Source: an uncultured Polaribacter sp.
GTDB lineage: Bacteria; Bacteroidota; Bacteroidia; Flavobacteriales; Flavobacteriaceae
Assembly (NCBI RefSeq): GCF_947501385.1
Contig: NZ_CANMVP010000005.1
Coordinates: 1 to 64,000, forward strand
Direction: 5' to 3'
DNA: 64,000 nucleotides
Position 1 is the stretch's first letter; each line of letters opens with the position of its first letter. A model generated the notes under the pieces. That model did not search any database. It worked only from the letters and a program-made list of their open reading frames with translations, and had not been told where the DNA came from. Shown here piece after piece: positions 24,597 to 32,495 of this stretch. A program made the position numbers and the translations under genes.

Positions 24597-25046
24597 TTAG
24601 TTCAAGTTTCGTTTTTCAACAAAAAAACGTTTTAAAATTTGAGAACATTCATTTTCTAAAACTCCGCTAACAACTTTTGTTTTTGGGTGTATTGTTGTTT
24701 TTAAATTGGTAAAACCTCTTTCTGGTTCTGATGCACCATATACTATTTTACCTAATTGCGCCCAATAGCTTGCGCCTGCACACATTTGGCAAGGTTCTAG
24801 CGTAACATACAACGTACAGCCTTTCAAGTATTTTCCGCCTAAAAAATCTGCAGCAGCAGTAAATGCCTGCATCTCTGCATGTGCAGTTACATCGTTTAAG
24901 GTTTCCGTTAAATTATGCGCTCTTGCAATAATTTGGTCTTTTAACACAATAATTGCTCCTACAGGAATTTCACCTTTATCAAAAGCATTTTCAGCTTCTT
25001 GAAAGGCTTTTTTCATAAAATAAATATCGTCAAAAGGTGCTATCAT
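24597..25046 (-). CDS. tadA: tRNA-specific adenosine deaminase TadA-like nucleoside deaminase
   Basis: 149 residues of the cytidine-deaminase fold. The zinc site shows HAEMQAF (His ligand and catalytic Glu) and PCQMCAGA (two Cys ligands). The lead MKKAFQEAENAFDKGEIPVGAIIVLKDQIIARAHNL is the usual TadA start. It makes inosine at the wobble position of tRNA-Arg; a free nucleoside or guanine deaminase is the less likely alternative. The TAAATTTG box (25067-25074, minus) lies upstream. It is divergent from dxs and co-oriented with the flavoprotein gene 5 bases downstream. Confidence 0.9.
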   Translation of the reverse strand: MIAPFDDIYFMKKAFQEAENAFDKGEIPVGAIIVLKDQIIARAHNLTETLNDVTAHAEMQAFTAAADFLGGKYLKGCTLYVTLEPCQMCAGASYWAQLGKIVYGASEPERGFTNLKTTIHPKTKVVSGVLENECSQILKRFFVEKRNLN

Positions 25047-25156
25047 CTACTATTTCGATTAATTCGCAAATTTAAGTAATTTATTTGCGATAGATTTGTA
25101 ATTCTTAGCTGTTCAGTTTACGAACACAAAAAGTTAAATTGTACTTTTGTAATTCG

Positions 25157-26932
25157 ATGAAGAATTTGTTAGACAACATATCAAATCCGGAAGATTTAAG
25201 AAAGTTAGACCGAACTCAATTGCCAAAACTGGCAAAAGAATTGCGTGATTTTATTATTGATGTTGTTGCCACTAAAGAAGGTCATCTAGGAGCAAGTTTA
25301 GGTGTTGTAGAACTTACAATTGCATTGCATTATTTATTTGATACACCAAATGATTTATTGGTTTGGGATGTTGGGCATCAAGCATACGGACATAAAATTT
25401 TAACAGGAAGAAAAGCGGTTTTTCATACCAACAGACAATTTGGTGGAATTGCTGGTTTTCCGTCCAGAAAAGAAAGTAAATATGATGCTTTTGGTGTTGG
25501 GCATTCATCTACTTCAATTTCTGCAGCTTTAGGCATGGCAATGGCTTCTAATTTAAAAGGTGCAACTGAAAAACACCACATTGCAGTTATTGGAGATGCT
25601 TCTATTGCAAGCGGAATGGCTTTTGAAGCATTGAATCATGCAGGAGTTTCCAAGGCTAATTTATTGATAATCTTAAATGATAACGCGATAGGAATCGACC
25701 CTTCTGTGGGTGCTCTAAAAGAATATTTAACCAAAGTAAAGACCGATCGGAAATTAGCGACTCAAAACAACATCATTAAAGCATTAAATTTTGATTATTC
25801 TGGCCCAATTGATGGGCATAATTTACCAAAACTAGTGTCAGAATTAGAACGATTAAAATCTGTAAAAGGGCCCAAATTTTTACATATAATTACAAAAAAA
25901 GGAAAAGGTTTACAGCAAGCGGAAGAAGATCAAGTAACCTATCATGCCCCTGGTAAGTTTGATAAAATTTCTGGTGAACGTATTCAAAAACAAGAGAGTC
26001 TCTATACGAAATATCAAGATGTTTTTGGAAAAACGTTGGTTGAATTAGCTAAACAGAATGACAACATTGTAGGAATTACACCGGCAATGTTAACAGGAAG
26101 TTCTTTAAAGTTTCTATTAGAAAAATATCCAAAAAGAACGTTTGATGTAGGTATTGCAGAACAACATGCAGTAACTTTAGCCGCAGGTATGGCAACACAA
26201 GGTTTAATTCCGTTTTGTAATATTTATTCAACATTTTTACAACGTGCCTATGATCAAGTAATTCATGATGTTGCGCTACAGAATTTGCCTGTAATTTTCT
26301 GTTTAGACAGAGCAGGTTTGGTGGGTGAAGATGGTGCTACACACCATGGTGTTTTCGATTTGGCCTATTTACGATTGATTCCGAACTTGATTATTTTTGC
26401 ACCAAGAAACGAAATAGAATTGCGTAATATTTTATATACTGCTCAATTCAGACTCAACAACCCTATTGCAATTCGTTATCCAAGAGGAATAGGAACTATT
26501 ATAGATTGGAAACAACCTTTTCAAAAAATAGAAATTGGAAAAGGAATTCAGTTGAAAAAAGGAAAGGAAATAGCTATTTTATCTGTTGGAACAATTTCAA
26601 AAAATGTTACAGACGCTCTTGATTTGATAGATGAAGGGAATTTAAGACCTGAATTTTCTCATTACGACATGCGTTTTGTAAAACCTTTAGATGAAAAGTT
26701 GTTACATAGTATTTTTAAAAATTACAAAGTTATTTTTACTGTTGAAGACGGAACAATCAAAGGCGGATTTGGATCTTCTATATTAGAATTTGCCTCAGTA
26801 CATAATTATCGAAATAAAATTAATGTTTTAGGTATTCCCGATGCATTTATAGCACATGGTATAATTTCTAAACTTCAAAATAAAATTGGTTTGGATTCGA
26901 GAAGCTTAGCAAAACAATTTTTAAAAGCATAA
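25157..26932 (+). CDS. dxs: 1-deoxy-D-xylulose-5-phosphate synthase
   Basis: 591 residues; condenses pyruvate and glyceraldehyde-3-phosphate in the first step of the MEP isoprenoid pathway. Thiamine-diphosphate binding: GDASIASGMAFEALNHAG followed by LLIILNDNAIGIDPSVG. The transketolase-type second domain has DVGIAEQHAVTLAAGMA, DRAGLVGEDGATHHGVFDLAYLRLIPN and IRYPRGIGT. Start is set at the ATG at 25157 (MKNLLDNISNPEDL); the TTG at 25139 would extend into the promoter. A TACTTTTG -7 box lies at 25142-25149, only 8 bases before the ATG, implying a very short or absent leader. Confidence 0.96.
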   Translation: MKNLLDNISNPEDLRKLDRTQLPKLAKELRDFIIDVVATKEGHLGASLGVVELTIALHYLFDTPNDLLVWDVGHQAYGHKILTGRKAVFHTNRQFGGIAGFPSRKESKYDAFGVGHSSTSISAALGMAMASNLKGATEKHHIAVIGDASIASGMAFEALNHAGVSKANLLIILNDNAIGIDPSVGALKEYLTKVKTDRKLATQNNIIKALNFDYSGPIDGHNLPKLVSELERLKSVKGPKFLHIITKKGKGLQQAEEDQVTYHAPGKFDKISGERIQKQESLYTKYQDVFGKTLVELAKQNDNIVGITPAMLTGSSLKFLLEKYPKRTFDVGIAEQHAVTLAAGMATQGLIPFCNIYSTFLQRAYDQVIHDVALQNLPVIFCLDRAGLVGEDGATHHGVFDLAYLRLIPNLIIFAPRNEIELRNILYTAQFRLNNPIAIRYPRGIGTIIDWKQPFQKIEIGKGIQLKKGKEIAILSVGTISKNVTDALDLIDEGNLRPEFSHYDMRFVKPLDEKLLHSIFKNYKVIFTVEDGTIKGGFGSSILEFASVHNYRNKINVLGIPDAFIAHGIISKLQNKIGLDSRSLAKQFLKA

Positions 26933-26942
26933 AAAAGTAAAA

Positions 26943-27402
26943 AAGGTTGTCTGAAAAGTTTTAATTAACTTTTTGTCTCCTTGAGCGGAGTCGAAAGGTT
27001 GTTAAATATCAATAGCTTAAATAAGTTCTCGACTCCGCTACCATTGACGTACTTATATAACTATCTGATTTTACGTAAATTAATAGTTCTCGACTCCGCT
27101 CGAACAGACATACTTATAAGCATTTATCTCGCGTCATTCAATCGCTTGAAAATTTTTTTTCTCGAATCTACCATTGACGTCTTTTTTAAAACCCTGATAA
27201 TCATTATGTTGAAATTACTTTTAAACCAAGCTCTCGAGCCATTTTTTTGAAAATCATACTCGAACACAGGTATAAAAACACTATTATGATAACGATTATT
27301 TTGCAATTCAGTATATTTACACGCTAATTTACGTCATTCCAATCGCTTGATAAAAATTTTTCTCGGGTCTCGAACGGACATGAATTACTTTTCATACAAC
27401 CT
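26943..27402. mobile_element. 460-bp non-coding element with inverted ends (MITE-like), related to the 41-kb element
   Basis: Ends: AGGTTGTCTGAAAAGTT (26943-26959) and, inverted, AATTACTTTTCATACAACCT (27383-27402), differing by one base over the first 17 on alignment. No target duplication is visible. The inside has no plausible gene but several copies of TCGACTCCGCTC-type repeats. The stretch 27038-27118 matches 41346-41426 over 81 bases, and 27329-27375 matches 41097-41143 in inverse orientation with one mismatch. It occupies nearly all of the dxs to 27429 gap. Confidence 0.6.
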
Positions 27403-27428
27403 ATTATTTACCTTATTTATACTCAATG

Positions 27429-30104
27429 TTATTCAATAACAATTTTTTTAGAAGATTTTTTACCCTTTTCATCAACTAAATTTACAATATAAATTCCTGA
27501 ATTTACATTTAAAGAAATTGCTTGTCTTTCGTTGTTTGTAAAATCTAAATCAGATTTGTACACTTGTTTTCCAGAAATATCAAAAATATTCATTTTGGCT
27601 ATTCCTAAAGAACTTTTAGCAAATACTGTAAAGTTTCCTTTAGAAATTGTTGGATATACTGTAAATGCTTTGGTATTTATTAAAACTTCATCAATTGAGA
27701 CTGTATTGTCGGTAAAATAACTTGTAAACATTCCTCTACCATGAGTTGCCGCTAAAACTAAATTATCTGAAGCTCTGTATTGTAACATGTCTACTCTTAC
27801 ACTTCCCATTCCCGTAGCAGCTGGTTCCCAAACAACTGTTGTTGCTGTAACATCATCTGTTTTCCAAATGCCTGCCTCGGTTGCTAAAATTACTTCTTTT
27901 CTATTTAAAGGATTGAATAGAGACCATCTTACTGGAATATCTGGTAAATTTCCTTCTATATCTGTCCAAGTTGTTCCTCCATCATTAGTGTACCAAACAC
28001 TTGGAATTCCATAATTTGAATAGGTTAATAAAATTTCATCTTCTGATGCACCAAATTCAATACAAGAAACGGTACCGAAAACTCCACTTGGAGAGTTTGT
28101 ATCTATAAAAGTGCCATCTTGTGAATTAAATTTTAGAATTCTACCAAAAGTAGTACCAAAAAAAACTTGTCTTTGATTTTGATTGTAAGGAGAAACTCTA
28201 ACATGAGAAGCGTCTGCTCCAAGAAATAGAGGACTTTGAATTGAGTCTCTTTTCCCTAAAAAATTATCACCACTCCCTTGATTTTCATTGTCTGGTTTTA
28301 AAGTTGCTCTAGTTATTATGTTTGGGCTATCAAATGAATAAAAAACATTATTTTCATCGTCATAGTCGGATGCATTGATAAAGTTTCCACTTTCATCGTT
28401 ATTAATTAAATTAACAAACGAAACTGGACTTTTAGAAAAATCATACAAATAGGTTACATTATTTTGCGTTGATGCTAAATAGTAGATTCCATCTACACCA
28501 TCTGTAACTGTTTGGTCTATAAAGCAAAAACCTCCATCTCCTCCTAACAGCTCAAATGTTGAACTTATATTGGGTTCAGAAAAATAATTAGTTCCATTAT
28601 CTTGCGCTCCTCCTAAAAAACCATTTTCATTTATAGGATCTATAGCTCCTGAATAAAATTGAGTTATATTGAAATTTAAATTTCTAGCAACAAAACCTGT
28701 TGCTGTTTGAGTGTTAGAATTATCTGAAGAATAAAAAATACCACCATCTGTAGCCACAAGTAATTCATTTTTATTAGGTCTATAAATAATATTGTGAATA
28801 TCTGCATGAACAAAACTTACAGAACTATCATAAAAACTTGCCCAACTTGAGGTTTTAATCCAAGAATTTCCAGCATCATCACTTTTAAAAGTATTTATTC
28901 CACCCACATACAATTTATTAGCATCTAATGGATCTATAGCTATAATAAGATCATACCAAGCTTGCCCTCTTGTAAAATCATCATTTGGTACTGTTGAATC
29001 TCCTGTATCGGATGGCTCTCCTATAGTAGTCCAAGTTACACCAGCATCATCTGTTTTAACAATTTCACCTAACTTATTATTACTGCTAATCAAAGCATAG
29101 ATAACACTTGCATTAGATTGTGCCGTTGCCAATTCTACTCTTCCTAGAGCACCTAGAGAAGAAGTATAACTAGAAGCCCAAGTTGTTCCGTTTGATGACG
29201 AAAATATCGAGCCCTCTGCATTCCCCGCCCAGATTGTATTATCTGAAGCAAGTTCTAAATCTCTAACTGTTTCTATAGATGCTACTGTCCAAGTGGTTCC
29301 TCCATCTGTAGACCTAAAAAGATCTGTACCGTTAGAATCTATGCCATCTGTATCTTGCATTGCCGCATAAATTACACCTATTTCTCCTCCTTCATTTCTT
29401 ACAATAAGATCATAAACATATTCAAAATTTGTAGTTGAAGGAAGATTATTCCAAGTAACTCCTCCATCCGTACTTTTCCAAATTCCTGCACCATTTACAG
29501 CATCAAAATTTCTCCAACCTTCTCCCGTACCAACATAGAATGTATTTGTTTGAATAGGATCATAGTCCATCGCAGAAATTGCAAAATTTGACATTTCTGG
29601 ATACACCAAACTCCAAGCAGAATTTTCATCTGTAATGTCTTCATTCTTCCATATTCCACCACTAACTCCTCCTGCAAAAACTCTTTTATCTGTTGTGTCA
29701 TTTGGATCAAACATTAAAGCTCTTACTCTTCCAGCTACTTGTTTGGGTCCTCTAGATTCCCAATTAAAAGTAGTTCCTGCTTTTTTACTTGAAGTAGCTT
29801 CACGCTTCATCTTCTTGCCATAATTCAAAGCTTTTACCAACCTGTCTTGGTGCAATCTTTTTGTATTAGGATCCATCGTTCTTAAAAAATCTTGTTCGAA
29901 TGCTAAATCTGGTCGATCTTTTTTAGGCATTGCTTTTAACTCTTCTTTGGTTAATGGCTTTCTATTGGCGTATGGATGATTTGCTAAATATTCTGCGTAT
30001 TCTTTTTGTTTCTTTTCAAATTTAGATTCTTTATTATTATTTATAAAAACGATTGTAGCTAAGGCTATTATAACCAAAACAGAAAGGGATATTTTTTTTT
30101 TCAT
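27429..30104 (-). CDS. Secreted BNR/VPS10-like beta-propeller protein with T9SS sorting tail
   Basis: 891 residues. An N-terminal signal or anchor segment (LSVLVIIALATIVFIN) is followed by a lysine-rich stretch and then many BNR/sortilin-type repeats of the form STDGGVTWNNL, STDGGTTWTVA, TDDAGVTWTTIG, SDDAGNSWIKTS and TNDGGTTWTDIEG, which build beta-propellers. The last 75 residues are a type A T9SS C-terminal domain (AFTVYPTISKGNFTVFAKSS, FDISGKQVYKSDL, LNVNSGIYIVNLVDEKGKKSSKKIVIE), so it is exported by the Por system and anchored or released at the surface. Substrate or partner is unknown; no catalytic sialidase Arg/Asp set is evident to me. Confidence 0.9.
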   Translation of the reverse strand: MKKKISLSVLVIIALATIVFINNNKESKFEKKQKEYAEYLANHPYANRKPLTKEELKAMPKKDRPDLAFEQDFLRTMDPNTKRLHQDRLVKALNYGKKMKREATSSKKAGTTFNWESRGPKQVAGRVRALMFDPNDTTDKRVFAGGVSGGIWKNEDITDENSAWSLVYPEMSNFAISAMDYDPIQTNTFYVGTGEGWRNFDAVNGAGIWKSTDGGVTWNNLPSTTNFEYVYDLIVRNEGGEIGVIYAAMQDTDGIDSNGTDLFRSTDGGTTWTVASIETVRDLELASDNTIWAGNAEGSIFSSSNGTTWASSYTSSLGALGRVELATAQSNASVIYALISSNNKLGEIVKTDDAGVTWTTIGEPSDTGDSTVPNDDFTRGQAWYDLIIAIDPLDANKLYVGGINTFKSDDAGNSWIKTSSWASFYDSSVSFVHADIHNIIYRPNKNELLVATDGGIFYSSDNSNTQTATGFVARNLNFNITQFYSGAIDPINENGFLGGAQDNGTNYFSEPNISSTFELLGGDGGFCFIDQTVTDGVDGIYYLASTQNNVTYLYDFSKSPVSFVNLINNDESGNFINASDYDDENNVFYSFDSPNIITRATLKPDNENQGSGDNFLGKRDSIQSPLFLGADASHVRVSPYNQNQRQVFFGTTFGRILKFNSQDGTFIDTNSPSGVFGTVSCIEFGASEDEILLTYSNYGIPSVWYTNDGGTTWTDIEGNLPDIPVRWSLFNPLNRKEVILATEAGIWKTDDVTATTVVWEPAATGMGSVRVDMLQYRASDNLVLAATHGRGMFTSYFTDNTVSIDEVLINTKAFTVYPTISKGNFTVFAKSSLGIAKMNIFDISGKQVYKSDLDFTNNERQAISLNVNSGIYIVNLVDEKGKKSSKKIVIE

Positions 30105-30155
30105 GTTTTATATTTTCTTTAAAAAAGTAAACAAAACTAACGAATATTAGTTCTG

Positions 30156-31493
30156 TTATATAATATTTCCTGTTAATTTTTTATGCACTCGTATTGCGTA
30201 ACTGTCTGACATTCTTGAAACATAACTACAAACATGCATGATTCTGTTATACAAACTCTCTGTTTCTGTTTTGTATTCTTCTGGTAATAAATTCAAAACT
30301 AATTTATCAAAATTAGACGGAGTACCATCGAACTTATTGTTTAGCGCAGTAACAAATACATCTAGCATGTCTGCTATAATTCGGTAACCGGCTACTTCTT
30401 TTTCTACAACTTCTGTACTATTATAAATCTTGTCTACGCTTATTTTTATAATGTCGTTAATTTGTGCTTCATACTTACACTTGTCTAATAAAGATTTTTC
30501 AAAAGCTCCATTTAAAATTGCTTCCTCATTATTTAAAAAGATATCTACAGCTTCATTAATTAAAACACCTATTGCCAAAGCACGTAAATAACTTATTCTG
30601 TCTGTTTTGTGTTTTAGTGAATGGTATTTTTTAGAATCAATGGTATTTTTTACTAATTTGATCATGTATTCTAAAGCGAATTCTTCTTCAATTAAGCCAA
30701 GGTTAATTCCGTCTTCAAAATCGATGATGGTGTAACAAATATCATCTGCTGCTTCTACTAAATAGGCTAATGGATGTCTATAAAAAGAAATACTTTCTGA
30801 AGTTTTTTGTTGCATTCCTAAATCTTCCACTACTTCTAAAAAAGCTTCTTTTTCTGACTGAAAAAATCCGTATTTTTTATCGACAATATGATTTGTTGGT
30901 TTTTTTGGAAGACTTTCTTTTGGGTATTTTAAAAACGCACCTAATGTTGCATAACTTAAACGCAGACCTCCTGAAATTCCTTCTCTAGACTCTGTAAGAA
31001 TTTTGAATCCGTTGGCATTTCCTTCAAAATCAATTAAATCTTGGTATTCTTTTGCGGATAACGCTTCTTTGTATTTTGCGCCTTTTCCTGTTTTAAAATA
31101 TTCGCCAATGGCTTTTTCTCCTGAATGCCCAAAAGGCGGATTCCCAATATCGTGCATTACTGAAGCTGCTGCAACAATAGCACCTATGTCATTGAACGTA
31201 TAGCCTAATACTGCTAAATTAGGGTGGCGTTCTAACAACACTTTTCCAACTCTTCTACCTAAAGTTCTACCCACAACAGAGACTTCTAAACTGTGCGTTA
31301 AACGTGTGTGTACAAAATCTGTTTCTGATAACGGAATTACCTGTGTTTTGTCTTGTAAGCTTCTAAATGCCGATGAGAATATAATTCTATCAAAATCTAC
31401 ATCAAAACCCAATCGGGTTTCGTCTTGTGCTATTCTTGGGCGTTTTTGAGTATCGCCAAAACGTTTTAAAGAAAGGAGTTGTTCCCAGTTCAT
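30156..31493 (-). CDS. dgt: dGTP triphosphohydrolase (dGTPase), HD superfamily
   Basis: 445 residues. The opening RPRIAQDETRLGFDVDFDRIIFSSAFRSLQDKTQV is the standard dGTPase start. HD-domain metal ligands: HTRLTHSLEVSVVGRTLG, then VMHDIGNPPFGHSGEKAI, and the distal Asp in LVEAADDICYTIIDFEDG. It splits dGTP to deoxyguanosine and triphosphate and so tunes dNTP pools or limits phage. It lies just downstream of the SMI1-type gene and not far from the ribonucleotide reductase genes on the same strand. Confidence 0.93.
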   Translation of the reverse strand: MNWEQLLSLKRFGDTQKRPRIAQDETRLGFDVDFDRIIFSSAFRSLQDKTQVIPLSETDFVHTRLTHSLEVSVVGRTLGRRVGKVLLERHPNLAVLGYTFNDIGAIVAAASVMHDIGNPPFGHSGEKAIGEYFKTGKGAKYKEALSAKEYQDLIDFEGNANGFKILTESREGISGGLRLSYATLGAFLKYPKESLPKKPTNHIVDKKYGFFQSEKEAFLEVVEDLGMQQKTSESISFYRHPLAYLVEAADDICYTIIDFEDGINLGLIEEEFALEYMIKLVKNTIDSKKYHSLKHKTDRISYLRALAIGVLINEAVDIFLNNEEAILNGAFEKSLLDKCKYEAQINDIIKISVDKIYNSTEVVEKEVAGYRIIADMLDVFVTALNNKFDGTPSNFDKLVLNLLPEEYKTETESLYNRIMHVCSYVSRMSDSYAIRVHKKLTGNII

Positions 31494-31576
31494 TTTATGC
31501 TGAATTTAGTTCAGTATCTTGTTGATTAAAAAACTGAAGTTCTTTGAAATTACTAGAGTTCGAAAATACGAAATCT

Positions 31577-32245
31577 TTAGCCTAAACCAAGTTTTTCTTC
31601 TTTGTCTAAATCCCTAATAACTTCATATTTCGTTTCTGTAAGAACTTTTAACCATTCTGTGAAGTTTTTAACTTTGTAATGAAGCTCATTATCTATATAA
31701 TACACTAAAGGCAATTCTTCATTAATATCTTTTTCTGAAGTTAACCAACACCAAGCTCCTCCGTTGGAATCTTCTGCCATTAGACATAATAAACTATTTA
31801 CTCTTATTGATTTCTCTCCATCTAATTCAATTATATCTTTTAAATCTTGTCTATAATCTTTTAACCAGTAGTAATTTTGAATACTGTCTATAGACTGATT
31901 AAAAACCCAATAGCCTCCATCTCCAAAATACTTTAGAAAAATTTTATATGATTTAGGTAGACTGAATTCTAATTTTTGTTCAATTGATTTTATTTCCTCA
32001 TCGTTGATTCTTTTTCCTACATCGTAATGTTCACTGAAATTTTCTAATAGAGCTAAAATTGAACTTGAAATTGGATGCTGAAAATCTTTCGATTCTTTAA
32101 AAACTTTAACATTTCTTTGCTGCTTTCTTTTTGCTAACATTTTCTTTTTAATCTCTTCTGATTTCTTTTTATTCTTATTAGCTAATAAAGAAACTCCAAA
32201 AGAAAAAAGTCCTAAAACTATAAAAAGTATTGTTTTTGTTGTCAA
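31577..32245 (-). CDS. SMI1/KNR4 family protein with N-terminal membrane anchor
   Basis: 222 residues. Membrane segment ILFIVLGLFSFGVSLLANK at about 5-23, followed by a basic stretch, then the SMI1/KNR4 domain at about 80-205: INDEEIKSIEQKLEFSLPKSYKIFLKYFGDGG, and MAEDSNGGAWCWLTS. Domain members are often immunity proteins of polymorphic toxin systems or cell-wall regulators. No toxin gene is adjacent, so an orphan immunity role is only a possibility. The first codon is TTG at 32245, since no ATG precedes the membrane segment in frame. Confidence 0.8.
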   Translation of the reverse strand: MTTKTILFIVLGLFSFGVSLLANKNKKKSEEIKKKMLAKRKQQRNVKVFKESKDFQHPISSSILALLENFSEHYDVGKRINDEEIKSIEQKLEFSLPKSYKIFLKYFGDGGYWVFNQSIDSIQNYYWLKDYRQDLKDIIELDGEKSIRVNSLLCLMAEDSNGGAWCWLTSEKDINEELPLVYYIDNELHYKVKNFTEWLKVLTETKYEVIRDLDKEEKLGLG

Positions 32246-32350
32246 AATTTCATCGTTTTTAGAAGATTTTTCTGAATCGTAAAATACGAAAAAGTTACTT
32301 AATTAAATTGCCTATACTTATTAGGATAGCAAAGAGTAAGTAAACAAGTC

Positions 32351-32437
32351 TAGCCCAGATTGAACGGTCTGTTTGAGCTCTTTTTTATTCTTTTTCTGAA
32401 TAAAAAAAGCGAGTAGTGAAAGCTGGAAATAGCTTCA
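32351..32437 (+). ncRNA. Candidate structured RNA / conserved flavobacterial intergenic element (Flavo-1-like)
   Basis: Starts CTAGCCCAGATTGAACGG and ends AAGCTGGAAATAGCTTC. In the middle is a long hairpin: TTTTTTATTC (32382-32391), a seven-base loop and GAATAAAAAA (32399-32408), extended imperfectly by GAGCT and GCGAG. The order AGCCC-GAT, hairpin, GTGAAAGC-GGAAATAGCT recalls, from memory, an intergenic element repeated across Flavobacteriia; it may be the Flavo-1 RNA motif, but I cannot verify that. It lies on the plus strand while both neighbouring genes are on the minus strand. Confidence 0.45.
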
Positions 32438-32438
32438 A

Positions 32439-32468
32439 AAAAAAGAGAAACATTGCTGCCTCTCTTCT
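32439..32468 (-). terminator. Probable terminator downstream of nrdA
   Basis: On the minus strand a 6-bp stem AAGAGA / TCTCTT with a twelve-base loop is followed by eight T. It lies 28 bases after the nrdA stop. Confidence 0.5.
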
Positions 32469-32495
32469 TTTCCTAACTTTTAATTTATAAAATGA

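Noticed and set aside
27124-27306. Short ORFs inside the 27-kb element
   Set aside because: They consist of repeat sequence, have no homology that I recognise, and the similar block at 41 kb does not keep the frame.
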